In this document: piece after piece, positions 1 through 8,406 of the stretch
Layout of the letters: every line of letters begins with the position of its first letter
How positions within the stretch are numbered: the first letter of the stretch is position 1
Assembly: GCA_017549145.1 (NCBI GenBank)
Contig: JAFYVM010000074.1
Span: 1-64,000, forward strand
From: Bacteroidales bacterium
GTDB lineage: Bacteria > Bacteroidota > Bacteroidia > Bacteroidales > UBA932
Length of the DNA stretch: 64,000 bases
Direction of reading: 5' to 3'
Made by a program: the position numbers and the translations under genes
Notes under the pieces: generated by a model
What the model was told of the DNA's origin: nothing
What the model saw: only the letters and a program-made list of their open reading frames with translations
Databases searched by the model: none

Positions 1-127
1 TGTACTTGACGACACTTGCAAGGGCAAGAAGGTTCTTGTTTTCAAGAAGAAACGTCGTAAAGGTTACCAGAAGTGTAACGGACACCGTCAGTATCTTACT
101 AAACTTCAGATCAATGCGATCGCTTAA
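1..127 (+). CDS. rplU: 50S ribosomal protein L21, C-terminal end (partial)
   Basis: The last 41 codons of L21, a 23S rRNA-binding protein of the large ribosomal subunit, are present, read in the frame starting at base 2. The tail carries the basic [18 protein letters not shown] stretch followed by GHRQ and ends in NAIA, which is typical of bacterial L21. The N-terminus lies outside the window. The stop codon is 21 bases before rpmA, the usual rplU-rpmA ribosomal operon order, and this supports the call. The identification is firm although only the tail is visible. Confidence 0.93.
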   Translation, partial: VLDDTCKGKKVLVFKKKRRKGYQKCNGHRQYLTKLQINAIA

Positions 128-148
128 TTAATTAAAGAGGAATAGATT

Positions 149-409
149 ATGGCACATAAAAAAGGCGTCGGTAGTTCCAAGAACGGTCGTGAGTCACATA
201 GCAAACGACTCGGAGTTAAGAAGTATGGTGATCAGGCTGTAAAGGCTGGTAACATCCTCGTTCGTCAGAGAGGTACAGTTCACAACCCAGGTCTCAATGT
301 AGGAATGGGTAAGGATCACACTCTTTATGCACTTATTGATGGAAGAGTAAGCTTCCGCAAGAAGGCAGACAACAAGTCTTACGTATCAGTACTTCCATTC
401 GAGAACTAA
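149..409 (+). CDS. rpmA: 50S ribosomal protein L27
   Basis: This 86-residue protein matches L27, which sits near the peptidyl-transferase centre of the 50S subunit. It opens [16 protein letters not shown] and contains the conserved [10 protein letters not shown] segment. It begins directly with the AHKKG sequence and has no Firmicutes-type cleavable leader. A clear AGAGGA ribosome-binding site precedes the ATG, stronger than most sites in this window. It follows rplU in the same operon and is followed by an intrinsic terminator at 438-475, so the two genes probably form a complete transcription unit. Confidence 0.97.
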   Translation: MAHKKGVGSSKNGRESHSKRLGVKKYGDQAVKAGNILVRQRGTVHNPGLNVGMGKDHTLYALIDGRVSFRKKADNKSYVSVLPFEN

Positions 410-437
410 TTCTCGGTGGCATACTGGAAAACTTTAT

Positions 438-475
438 AAGGCAGTAATCCTATGGATTATTGCCTTTTTATTTTG
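438..475 (+). terminator. Intrinsic terminator after rpmA
   Basis: A 13-bp stem (438-450 with 454-466) has one G-T pair and a 3-base loop, and runs into a T-rich tract ending near 475. It lies 28 bases after the rpmA stop and just before the serS promoter element, and so closes the L21-L27 transcript. Confidence 0.85.
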
Positions 476-487
476 TTGAAAAAATTA

Positions 488-495
488 TAACTTTG
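488..495 (+). promoter_or_regulatory. Bacteroidota -7 element (TAACTTTG) for serS
   Basis: TAACTTTG matches the TAnnTTTG -7 consensus of the Bacteroidota primary sigma factor and lies 44 bases before the serS ATG. No good TTG -33 box is present at the expected distance; that position falls in the T-tract of the upstream terminator. The call is therefore moderate. Confidence 0.55.
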
Positions 496-539
496 CAAGA
501 TATGTTCTTTTGAAGAAAAATCTAAATAATATATACTAT

Positions 540-1811
540 ATGCTAACATTGAAATTGCTTCGTGAGAATCCGGAGTTTGTAATTGCAAAGCTTGCTGTTA
601 AGAACTTCGATGCAAGAGAGATCGTAGAGAAAATCAACGCTCTTGATCAGAACAGAAGAGCTCTCCAGGTAGAGCTTGACAATTGTCTTGCAGAGCAGAA
701 GAAAAAGGCTGCTCAGATTGGTGGACTTATGAAGGAAGGCAAGAGAGAAGAAGCTGAGGCTATCAAGGCTGAGGTTGCTGCTCTTAAAGCACGTTCCGCT
801 GAAATTGAAAGCAAATCACAGGAGAACAACTCAGAGCTTGACTCGCTCGTGGTTCTTCTTCCAAATATTCCATGTGATCAGGTTCCTGAGGGAAGAACAG
901 CCGAGGATAACGTTGTGGTAAAGCAGGGTAATGAGATTCCAGAGCTTGGTGAGAATGCCCTTCCACACTGGGACCTTGCAAAGAAGTACGATATTATCGA
1001 CTTTGATCTAGGTGTTAAGCTTACTGGTGCAGGTTTTCCTGTATACAAGGGCAAAGGAGCCAGACTTCAGAGAGCTCTTATCAACTATTTCCTTGATATC
1101 AACACAGAGGCTGGATATCTTGAGGTTGAGCCACCTGTAATGGTAAATGAGGCTTCAGGCTTTGGTACAGGTCAGCTTCCTGATAAGGAGGGACAGATGT
1201 ATCACGCAACAGCTGATAACTTCTACCTCGTACCAACAGCTGAGGTTCCTGTAACTAACATCTACAGAGATGTTATCGTTGCAAACAACGAGTTCCCTGT
1301 TAAGATGACTGCTTACACGCCTTGCTTCCGTCGTGAGGCTGGTTCATATGGTAAGGATGTACGTGGACTTAATCGTCTTCACCAGTTTGACAAGGTTGAG
1401 ATCGTTCGTATTGAGAGACCAGAAGATTCGTATGCAGCACTTGATGAGATGGTAGCACATGTGGAGTCAATAGTCAAGTCTCTTGGTCTTCCATACAGAA
1501 TCCTCAAGCTCTGTGGTGGTGATATGAGCTTCACATCTGCAATTACTTATGACTTCGAGGTTTACTCAGCGGCTCAGGGCAGATGGCTCGAGATCTCTTC
1601 AGTATCTAACTTCGAGTCATATCAGGCAAATCGCCTCAAGCTCAGATATAAGGATGCAGAAGGCAAGACTCAGCTCGCTCACACACTCAACGGAAGTTCA
1701 CTCGCACTTCCACGCGTGGTAGCAGCTCTTCTTGAGAACAACCAGAAGGGTGATCGCATCGAGATTCCAGAGGCTCTTCGTCCATATACTGGTTTCGATT
1801 ATATTGACTAA
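540..1811 (+). CDS. serS: Seryl-tRNA synthetase
   Basis: This 423-residue class II aminoacyl-tRNA synthetase charges tRNA-Ser (and tRNA-Sec where present) with serine. Residues 1 to about 100 form the long-helix tRNA-binding arm, rich in Lys and Glu. The catalytic part has the motif 2 region CFRREAGSYGKDVRGLNRLH and the motif 3 region LNGSSLALPR near the C-terminus. The length is normal for the family. I chose the ATG at 540 because MLTLKLLRENP is the conserved start; an upstream in-frame TTG at 510 adds ten unconserved residues. It overlaps the start of ruvC by 8 bases. Confidence 0.96.
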   Translation: MLTLKLLRENPEFVIAKLAVKNFDAREIVEKINALDQNRRALQVELDNCLAEQKKKAAQIGGLMKEGKREEAEAIKAEVAALKARSAEIESKSQENNSELDSLVVLLPNIPCDQVPEGRTAEDNVVVKQGNEIPELGENALPHWDLAKKYDIIDFDLGVKLTGAGFPVYKGKGARLQRALINYFLDINTEAGYLEVEPPVMVNEASGFGTGQLPDKEGQMYHATADNFYLVPTAEVPVTNIYRDVIVANNEFPVKMTAYTPCFRREAGSYGKDVRGLNRLHQFDKVEIVRIERPEDSYAALDEMVAHVESIVKSLGLPYRILKLCGGDMSFTSAITYDFEVYSAAQGRWLEISSVSNFESYQANRLKLRYKDAEGKTQLAHTLNGSSLALPRVVAALLENNQKGDRIEIPEALRPYTGFDYID

Positions 1812-2361
1812 GGAGAAAACAATACTCGGCATAGACCCCGGAACTAATATTTTAGGTTTCGGGGTTATTGGCGTAAATTCAAAAGGCCCATTTTATAAGG
1901 ATATGGGTGTCTTTGATCTTCGCAAAATCTCTGACCCATATGAGAAACTTGCGAATATATATGCTGGTGTTTCTGAGCTGATCGCTGAGCATCAGCCTGA
2001 TTATTTAGCTGTAGAATCTCCGTTTTATGGTAAGAACGCCCAGGTGATTCTCAAATTGGGACGTGCTCAAGGTGCAGCATTGACAGCTGCCGTCATGAAG
2101 GGCATACCAGTTGCTGAGTACGCACCTAGAAAAGCTAAGATTGCGATTTGTGGTAATGGAGCTGCATCCAAAGAGCAGGTTGCAATGATGATTCAGAAGA
2201 CTCTCAAGGTGGATCTGGATCCAAAATATCTTGATGCAACTGATGCATTGGCTATTGCTCTCTGTCATCACTATCAGATGAGCAATCCTTTGGCAGGCAC
2301 TGGGGCAAAGACAGATTGGAAAAGGTTTTTGACTGAAAATCCTGATAGAATAAAAAAATAA
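1804..2361 (+). CDS. ruvC: Crossover junction endodeoxyribonuclease RuvC
   Basis: RuvC cuts Holliday junctions at the end of homologous recombination, acting with RuvAB. The protein shows the RNase H-like fold motifs: LGIDPGTN at the N-terminus (first catalytic Asp), the VESPFYGKNA segment (catalytic Glu) and the C-terminal DATDALAIALCHH (acidic pair). There is no suitable ATG. The TTG at 1804 gives 185 residues starting MTKEKTILGIDPG, which fits the family. It lies within the last serS codons, so translation is probably coupled to serS. The AAGGAG at 1810-1815 lies downstream of this TTG and would suit an ATA codon instead, so the exact start is uncertain. Confidence 0.9.
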   Translation: MTKEKTILGIDPGTNILGFGVIGVNSKGPFYKDMGVFDLRKISDPYEKLANIYAGVSELIAEHQPDYLAVESPFYGKNAQVILKLGRAQGAALTAAVMKGIPVAEYAPRKAKIAICGNGAASKEQVAMMIQKTLKVDLDPKYLDATDALAIALCHHYQMSNPLAGTGAKTDWKRFLTENPDRIKK

Positions 2362-2436
2362 TACTTAACATTAAACTTTCATTATAGAAACTGGTCTAAC
2401 GGATGTTTTGACATCTGTGAAATAAGAAAATATAAA

Positions 2437-5391
2437 ATGAAACTAAAGCATTTACTTGTTACCATTCTTGCTTTTTTAGCAGCAGCATCCGCTTTCGCTC
2501 AGACATATTCTGTAAAGCTTCGTCTTATTGAGGAGAAGACTTCTGAGCCAGTTCAGTTTGCTACTGTTTCCCTTACTCATGTGGGTAGTTCCAAGGCATA
2601 TAAATATGCGCTTACTGATGATAAGGGTGCGGCCACTATTACAAAAGTCAATAAAGGAGCTTTTGTGATCAAGGCTGAGATCATGGGATATAAAAATTTT
2701 GAGCAGCAGATTGTTGTCACAGACAAGAATATCGATCTTGGTGATATCAAGATGGCTGATGATGCAGTTGCTCTTGAGGCGTCTAAAGTATCTGCCGTTG
2801 GTAACCCTATCATGATCAAGAAGGATACTATTGAGTATAATGCCTCATCATTCAAGACTTCTGATAACGATATGCTGGAGCAGCTTCTTAAGAAACTGCC
2901 TGGTATTGAGGTGGGTACTGATGGTTCGATTACTGCTAATGGTGAGACAATCAAGAAGATTACAATTGATGGTAAGACATTCTTCCTTGATGATCCTCAG
3001 TTGGCTTCTAAGAATATTCCAGCAAAAATCATTGATAAGGTTAAGGTAGTAGAGAAGAAATCTGATCAGGCTATGTTTACCGGAATTGACGATGGTGAGG
3101 AGGAGACAATCATCGACCTCAAGCTTCGTCCCGGTATGGCAGAGGGATGGTTTGGTAACGTAATGGCCGGTGGTGGACATGATATCCCAGGCGGCGGTTC
3201 TGATATGAACGATTGGAGATATCAGGGAGCTGCTATGATCGGACGTTTTACAGATAAGAGTCAGCTAAGTATTATCCTTAACGGAAATAATACCAACAAC
3301 CGTGGATTCAACGACGTGGCAGGAAGCATGATGCAGAGCATGCGCGGTGACCGTGGAATGGGTCGTGGAATGGGAGGCTGGAGAGGAAACAATGGTATCT
3401 CTACATCGTGGATGGGAGGTCTTAATGGAGCCTTTACGCTGCTTGACGGTGATATGGATCTTTCTGGAAACTACCTCTATAACGGTACAGATAAGTATGT
3501 AGAGGAGGAGACAGCCAAGATTACTTACATGGATGATGGTAGCCGTCTTCTTAATAATGAGACCGGTACTAACTCAACTTTCTCACAGGGACATCGTTTC
3601 GGTGTTCGTCTCGAGCATAAGTTCTCGGATAATACATCAATCCTCTTTGAGCCTCAGTTTAATTTTGGTAGCGGTCGCTATACAGAGGGGTCGGTTTTCT
3701 CGACTGGATCTTTGGCAGAAGGTGCTGTTGATACACTTAAGGTGAATGATGGTTACAATAATAACACAGGATTCAATAATAACTGGAGCACTAGTGGTTT
3801 CCTTCTTTTCAGACAGAAACTTGGTAAAGCAGGACGAACAATCTCTGCAAATATCAGATATAGCTTCAGTAATAACGATTTGAACGGATTCAATAGCTCT
3901 ATCACCAATGTTTATTCTGGTGCTGATGATGCAGAGCCAATCGTGAACCAGAGATTCGATCAGAACTCAAAGAGTACTTCGCTTACTGGACGCCTGGTTT
4001 ATACTGAGCCTATTGCAAAGAATCTCTTCCTGGAGGCTAATTATAGCTATTCATGGAATAGAAATAATTCAGTCAAGAACACTTTCGATAGTGCATCTGA
4101 TAATGTTGTTGATGGATTGCTGCAGTATGTAGGTAATGGAGAAACTTTGAATGATATCTATTCAAATAATATTTTGAATATCTCACATAACCACAGAGCA
4201 GGTATGAATCTAAGCTATCAGCTTAAGAAATTCCGTGCTCAGCTGGGTGCGTCTGTGAATCCTACCAATACTTATAATAAGACTAATGAGAAGGAGTACA
4301 ACAACCAGGTGGTTAACTGGTCTCCTCAGGCGATGCTTTTCTATACTCCAAATGAGACTGTGAACTTGAGAATGTTCTACTTCGGTCGCTCTTCTCAGCC
4401 ATCTACTTCACAGCTGATGCCTGTTCCAGATAATTCGGACCCTTTGAATATCTCACTTGGTAATCCGTACCTGGAGCCATACTTCAACCATAATATCCGC
4501 GGACGTTTCGGATATACAAACAAGAAGACTTTCACATCTGTGAATTTCAATCTTAATGCTTCAATGGTTGAAAATGCCATCACATCAGCTCAGTGGTATG
4601 ACACAGATGGTCGTCAGTATTCGATCCCTGTCAATGGTCCTACAACAGCATCGCTCAGTGGTAGACTCTTCATCAACTCTCCTTTCGGTAAGTCAGGATT
4701 CTCTATCTTCTCAATGTCTAACGCTAGCTATAACGAGTCTGTATCATATGTTGGAACAAACGAGTTTAGAGATCTAGAAGCAGCTAAGTATTATGATGCT
4801 GCTAAGGCTGAATTCGATTATGACGCTTTCCATGCTGCGTACTCAGATTTGAGCGCATCAGATAAGTTTACTACTAATAAGATTCAGTCAGTAGGATTTA
4901 CTCAGAGACTCCGTCTTACATATAGAAATGATCTCGTGGAGGTTAACTTAGGTGGAAGAACAAGAATGTCGAAGTCATGGTATACTATCCAGAACGCTAA
5001 TCAGCAGTACACTTGGAATAATCAGATTGATGCTTCTATGAACTGGACTATTCCTGGTGGAATCAATTTTATCGCTGACGTAGACTATAACTGGTATAAT
5101 GGTTATACAACTCCTCAGGAGGACGAAATCATCCTCAATGCAGAGATTACCAAGCTCCTCTTCAAGAAGAAGTTCACTCTTGCGTTGAAGGCTTATGATA
5201 TTCTCGGACAGTCTAAGAATCTTTCTGTAACAGATGCATCTAACTACCACAAGGAGACACGTAACAATACTCTTGGACGATATGTAATCCTCTCGTTGAC
5301 TTATCGTTTCGGTAACTTCAATAAGGGTGGCGGATCAAGAGGTCCGGGTGGCCCTCGCGGAATGGGTGGCCCTCCTCCAAGAAGATTCTAA
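2437..5391 (+). CDS. Outer-membrane beta-barrel protein, TonB-dependent-receptor-like (carboxypeptidase-regulatory N-domain)
   Basis: The 984-residue protein has a signal peptide ending AFA before Gln22. A carboxypeptidase-regulatory-like domain follows (about 23-105, with the FATVSL and GYKNFEQQI strands). A plug-like region comes next (about 110-230, with the LLKKLPGIEV and DGKTFFLDDP motifs), then a long barrel rich in aromatic and Asn/Ser strands. This is the layout of the outer-membrane beta-barrel family related to TonB-dependent receptors. Its substrate is unknown. Two Gly/Arg/Met-rich patches are unusual: one in an extracellular-loop position near residues 300-320 and one at the extreme C-terminus (GGGSRGPGGPRGMGGPPP). 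A barrel normally ends in an aromatic strand, so this tail is an extension. It stands alone in its transcription unit. Confidence 0.8.
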   Translation: MKLKHLLVTILAFLAAASAFAQTYSVKLRLIEEKTSEPVQFATVSLTHVGSSKAYKYALTDDKGAATITKVNKGAFVIKAEIMGYKNFEQQIVVTDKNIDLGDIKMADDAVALEASKVSAVGNPIMIKKDTIEYNASSFKTSDNDMLEQLLKKLPGIEVGTDGSITANGETIKKITIDGKTFFLDDPQLASKNIPAKIIDKVKVVEKKSDQAMFTGIDDGEEETIIDLKLRPGMAEGWFGNVMAGGGHDIPGGGSDMNDWRYQGAAMIGRFTDKSQLSIILNGNNTNNRGFNDVAGSMMQSMRGDRGMGRGMGGWRGNNGISTSWMGGLNGAFTLLDGDMDLSGNYLYNGTDKYVEEETAKITYMDDGSRLLNNETGTNSTFSQGHRFGVRLEHKFSDNTSILFEPQFNFGSGRYTEGSVFSTGSLAEGAVDTLKVNDGYNNNTGFNNNWSTSGFLLFRQKLGKAGRTISANIRYSFSNNDLNGFNSSITNVYSGADDAEPIVNQRFDQNSKSTSLTGRLVYTEPIAKNLFLEANYSYSWNRNNSVKNTFDSASDNVVDGLLQYVGNGETLNDIYSNNILNISHNHRAGMNLSYQLKKFRAQLGASVNPTNTYNKTNEKEYNNQVVNWSPQAMLFYTPNETVNLRMFYFGRSSQPSTSQLMPVPDNSDPLNISLGNPYLEPYFNHNIRGRFGYTNKKTFTSVNFNLNASMVENAITSAQWYDTDGRQYSIPVNGPTTASLSGRLFINSPFGKSGFSIFSMSNASYNESVSYVGTNEFRDLEAAKYYDAAKAEFDYDAFHAAYSDLSASDKFTTNKIQSVGFTQRLRLTYRNDLVEVNLGGRTRMSKSWYTIQNANQQYTWNNQIDASMNWTIPGGINFIADVDYNWYNGYTTPQEDEIILNAEITKLLFKKKFTLALKAYDILGQSKNLSVTDASNYHKETRNNTLGRYVILSLTYRFGNFNKGGGSRGPGGPRGMGGPPPRRF

Positions 5392-5427
5392 ACTACGTGA
5401 AATGTAATCATTTGACTGATAGATCTT

Positions 5428-5471
5428 TACAGAAACTGCGTGCTCCCCTTTGGCGGCACGCAGTTTCTGTA
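5428..5471 (+). other. Long perfect inverted repeat downstream of the outer-membrane barrel gene
   Basis: A perfect 16-bp stem (5428-5443 with 5456-5471) encloses a 12-base loop and starts 37 bases after the barrel stop codon. No T-tract follows on either strand, so it is not a canonical intrinsic terminator. It may stabilise the 3' end of the mRNA or act as a roadblock-type terminator. Confidence 0.6.
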
Positions 5472-5522
5472 TGTCGCTGATACTTAGTTGGTTGCATTTT
5501 ACGCTTGGAGTAGGATAGGGAC

Positions 5523-5560
5523 AAAAAAAGAGCATTTCAAAACTGAAATGCTCTTTTTTA
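5523..5560. terminator. Bidirectional intrinsic terminator between the barrel gene and rpsT
   Basis: A perfect stem of 16 bp (5524-5539 with 5544-5559) and a 4-base loop is flanked by an A-run on the left and a T-run on the right. It can terminate the plus-strand barrel transcript and the minus-strand rpsT transcript, which converge here. Confidence 0.9.
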
Positions 5561-5594
5561 TTGCTATAAGAAACCTCTACAGGTAATGCTTTCT

Positions 5595-5849
5595 TTATGA
5601 AAGTTTGTTGATGTAAACTGCGATACCGCTCTTGAGGTTTGCAGCCTTGTTCTTGTGGATAACGCCGATCTTTGCAAGCTTGTCGATCATTGCATAAACC
5701 TTAGGAGCGTTAGCCTCTGCTGCTGCCTTGTCATTTGTGTTACGAATCGCACGAATTGCGTTTCTTGTTGTCTTTGCATAATACTTGTTATGCAATCTGC
5801 GCCTTTCGCTCTGACGAATGCGCTTTTCTGCTGAAGCGTGATTTGCCAT
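5595..5849 (-). CDS. rpsT: 30S ribosomal protein S20
   Basis: This 84-residue, Lys/Arg/Ala-rich helical protein opens [18 protein letters not shown], the S20 signature, and ends in the [13 protein letters not shown] segment that contacts 16S rRNA. Length and composition match the family. It lies 24 bases downstream of a tRNA-Glu gene on the same strand with no terminator or clear second promoter between. It is probably co-transcribed with the tRNA from the promoter at 5974-6005. It ends at the bidirectional terminator at 5523-5560. Confidence 0.96.
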   Translation of the reverse strand: MANHASAEKRIRQSERRRLHNKYYAKTTRNAIRAIRNTNDKAAAEANAPKVYAMIDKLAKIGVIHKNKAANLKSGIAVYINKLS

Positions 5850-5873
5850 TGTTTTTCTTTTTTATATTTCTTG

Positions 5874-5945
5874 TAGTCGGTAGGGGAATCGAACCCCTCT
5901 TGCAAGAATGAAAATCTTGAGTCCTAACCGATAGACGAACCGACC
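5874..5945 (-). tRNA. tRNA-Glu (anticodon UUC)
   Basis: Read on the minus strand, the 72-base gene folds into a full cloverleaf. The 7-bp acceptor stem has a terminal G-U pair. The anticodon loop TTTTCAT gives anticodon UUC, and the T-loop is TTCGATT with a GGGG/CCCC T-stem. The discriminator is A, and the 3' CCA is not encoded (CAA follows). It lies directly upstream of rpsT. Confidence 0.95.
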
Positions 5946-5973
5946 ATCAAACCCATTTTTATTAATGGGAGTG

Positions 5974-6005
5974 CAAAGGTATAAATTATTTTTTAATAGG
6001 CAAAA
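5974..6005 (-). promoter_or_regulatory. Bacteroidota promoter for tRNA-Glu and rpsT
   Basis: On the minus strand, TTTTG (6001-6005) is followed by exactly 19 bases and then TACCTTTG (5974-5981), a full match to the -33/-7 arrangement. A short hairpin (5952-5957 with 5964-5969) lies in the leader before the tRNA. Confidence 0.85.
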
Positions 6006-6020
6006 TATTTTTACTTATTT

Positions 6021-7040
6021 CTACTTATCTTCCTTCTTCTCGTCCTTTGCCCACTCGAAAGAATAGAGGATTGATTCTACCTGACGGAGGTATGTGCGCT
6101 TATCGTATTTAGGAGCATAGACAAATCCTTCCATAAAGATCATATACTTGCCATCTTTGCTATAGAATGCCTGAGCTACAAATGGTCCTCCCATGTAGTC
6201 ATTGTATACTTCCCAGAATCCTCTAAGTTCGGCAAAGTCACGGCCTCTGAATTTCATGTACTCGATTGAAGGTCTTGCGAACTCGCTGGTCATCATATAT
6301 GTACCCTCAAACATACCAGGTACATTAGCTTTGAGCATCTCTGAGTTCTCCGCAAGGATGTTATCCAGTGACATCATATTCTCGCTTTCAACAACTGGGT
6401 ACTTGTAGATAAGAATACCTTGTGTAACGTACTGAATGTCATATGAAATCCAGATAAAGTCCTCTGTCTGCTTCTTAAGCTTGTAGCCAGAAGGGAAGTG
6501 AGGAGATCCTCCGATCATCTTAGTGACAACCTCAGCAAGTGAACGCTCTTCATATCTCTTATGGTTTGCTATGAGACGGTCTCTTTCTGCCTGCTCAAGA
6601 GCTGAGATAATCAATCTGCTGTTATCCTTGATGAGTTCAACAGCCTCGGCACTGCTTTTTGCATCGATGCTGATGACGATCTGAGGCTTTGCCCAGATGT
6701 CTTGTCTGAGTTTTACACCTGGCTCTGTGACATCATTCTTAATGTTGACTACAATAATGTTTCTATGAATCTGAAACATATTGGTGAAACCACTAGGAAT
6801 AACATTTACAAGGCTATAAAGAGGCTCTCTCTGAGGCAGGAACTTACAGTCCTGACCAAGTGTATCTCTTAGAGTCGTACCGACTGCACCTTCCCAATCT
6901 CCTTTGTCGATTACTACAATCACTTCACCGGCATGGCCGCTGATGTTAGGGAGTAGTGCCTTCTTTCTTTTCTCGCTGCTGCATGAGGTGATAGCCAATG
7001 CCATAAGTGCTATAATGGCATATGATAGAAAACGTTTCAT
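6021..7040 (-). CDS. DUF4837 family lipoprotein
   Basis: The 339-residue protein starts with a lipoprotein signal peptide ending ITSC (Cys at residue 20). It therefore probably sits in the outer or inner membrane facing the periplasm. The opening of the mature part (LLPNISGHAGEVIVVIDKGDW) and the overall length match DUF4837, a Bacteroidota-specific family without an assigned function. No catalytic motif is evident. It is the last gene of a minus-strand run with rseP and dxr, suggesting an envelope-related role; that is inference from context only. Confidence 0.82.
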   Translation of the reverse strand: MKRFLSYAIIALMALAITSCSSEKRKKALLPNISGHAGEVIVVIDKGDWEGAVGTTLRDTLGQDCKFLPQREPLYSLVNVIPSGFTNMFQIHRNIIVVNIKNDVTEPGVKLRQDIWAKPQIVISIDAKSSAEAVELIKDNSRLIISALEQAERDRLIANHKRYEERSLAEVVTKMIGGSPHFPSGYKLKKQTEDFIWISYDIQYVTQGILIYKYPVVESENMMSLDNILAENSEMLKANVPGMFEGTYMMTSEFARPSIEYMKFRGRDFAELRGFWEVYNDYMGGPFVAQAFYSKDGKYMIFMEGFVYAPKYDKRTYLRQVESILYSFEWAKDEKKEDK

Positions 7041-7052
7041 TTGTATAAATTT

Positions 7053-8390
7053 TTATCTGAATAATCTGAAAATATCGTTGCCAAATGCAAGTATCATTAG
7101 TCCAAATACTAGGATCATGCCTATAATCTGGGTTACCATCAGGAATTTATCACTTGGCTTTCTTCTGGTGATGATTTCATAAAGGGTAAATGCTATATGT
7201 CCACCATCAAGTGCCGGGATAGGAATAAGGTTCATTACTCCGAGCATTACCGAAAGCATTGCAACAATGTTCAGGAAGCTGAGCCAGTCCCAGCTTGAAG
7301 GAAATATCTTGCCTATCGAAATGAAACTTCCCACTGATTTGTAGGCTTCTGTACGTGGAGTAAATACAAGTTTAAGATCCTGCAGGTACCCTCCGATAGT
7401 GGAGAATGTCTTCTTGAATCCAGCAGGGATTGCAGAAAGCAAGTTGTATTCTTTAGTCCTTATTTCTGGTTGCTGAAGAAGGACTCCAATGTGTCCTGCA
7501 GTATCAATCTTTACTTCTTTTACAAGAGTGTCAGACTGTCTGATGATTGTGATGCTCGATGTGTTGCCTGCCAGTGACTGGAGTAGTGGTCGTGAGTCCT
7601 GTACATATTCTACTTTTTCCTCGCCAATTCTAACGATCTGGTCTCCCGGCAGTAGATCCTGCCCATAATTGACAGAGGTTTCAGGAACTTCGCCGATGAC
7701 AAATGGTAGAGCCAGGTCAAACATTCCAGGTGTCTGAAGAACTTCTCCAATACGATTCTGGTCTATGTAGAGGTCTACTGTATCTGTCTGTCTGATAACG
7801 GTTGCCTTGCTGACATTGTTTCTCGCAAGGTCTGCCTGTAGCATTGCAAAGTTCTCTGGCTTGTAGTCGTCGAAACTTAGAATCTGGTCACCAGTTCTAA
7901 ATCCCATTTCATATGCCAATTCGTTGACATAGACTTTATTTCCCTCTGTGCTTATATAGCTTTCTCCCCAGCCGGCAAGTATACCTATATATATGCATAT
8001 AGCGAGAAGGAAGTTCATAAACACTCCACCTGCCATTACGAATAGTCTCTGCCATGCTGGTTTTGTGCGGAATTCCCAGGGCTGAGGTTCGCTGGCCATC
8101 TGGTCTGTGTCCAAAGACTCATCGATCATACCAGCAATCTTGCAGTAACCTCCGAGTGGCAGCCAGCCGATGCCGTATTCCGTCTCCCATTTTTCTGCCT
8201 TAGGACATAGCCTGATGAACCATTTGCTCTTTGTGCTGAAAAGTTTGAAGTCTCCCGTGTCGAAGAAGAGATAGAACTTATCTACTCTGATTCCGAAGAT
8301 CTTTGCAAAAAAGAAATGACCGAATTCGTGGATAAGAATCAGTAGAGATAACGCTAGTATTACCTGTAGTGTTTTTATTAGTACAATCAT
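7053..8390 (-). CDS. rseP: RseP-type site-2 zinc metalloprotease (intramembrane)
   Basis: This is a membrane-embedded site-2 protease that cleaves transmembrane segments, classically anti-sigma factors and remnant signal peptides. The zinc motif HEFGH lies in the first transmembrane helix (about residues 21-25), and the second conserved motif NLIPIPALDGGH is near the C-terminus. PDZ-like regions lie between, and AGGVFMNFLLA marks another membrane segment. I start at the ATG at 8390, giving 445 residues and MIVLIKTLQ as in homologues. An ATG at 8417 is possible but would overlap dxr. It is co-directional with dxr, a pairing common in bacteria. Confidence 0.92.
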   Translation of the reverse strand: MIVLIKTLQVILALSLLILIHEFGHFFFAKIFGIRVDKFYLFFDTGDFKLFSTKSKWFIRLCPKAEKWETEYGIGWLPLGGYCKIAGMIDESLDTDQMASEPQPWEFRTKPAWQRLFVMAGGVFMNFLLAICIYIGILAGWGESYISTEGNKVYVNELAYEMGFRTGDQILSFDDYKPENFAMLQADLARNNVSKATVIRQTDTVDLYIDQNRIGEVLQTPGMFDLALPFVIGEVPETSVNYGQDLLPGDQIVRIGEEKVEYVQDSRPLLQSLAGNTSSITIIRQSDTLVKEVKIDTAGHIGVLLQQPEIRTKEYNLLSAIPAGFKKTFSTIGGYLQDLKLVFTPRTEAYKSVGSFISIGKIFPSSWDWLSFLNIVAMLSVMLGVMNLIPIPALDGGHIAFTLYEIITRRKPSDKFLMVTQIIGMILVFGLMILAFGNDIFRLFR

Positions 8391-8406
8391 TTGATAATCA
8401 ATTTGT

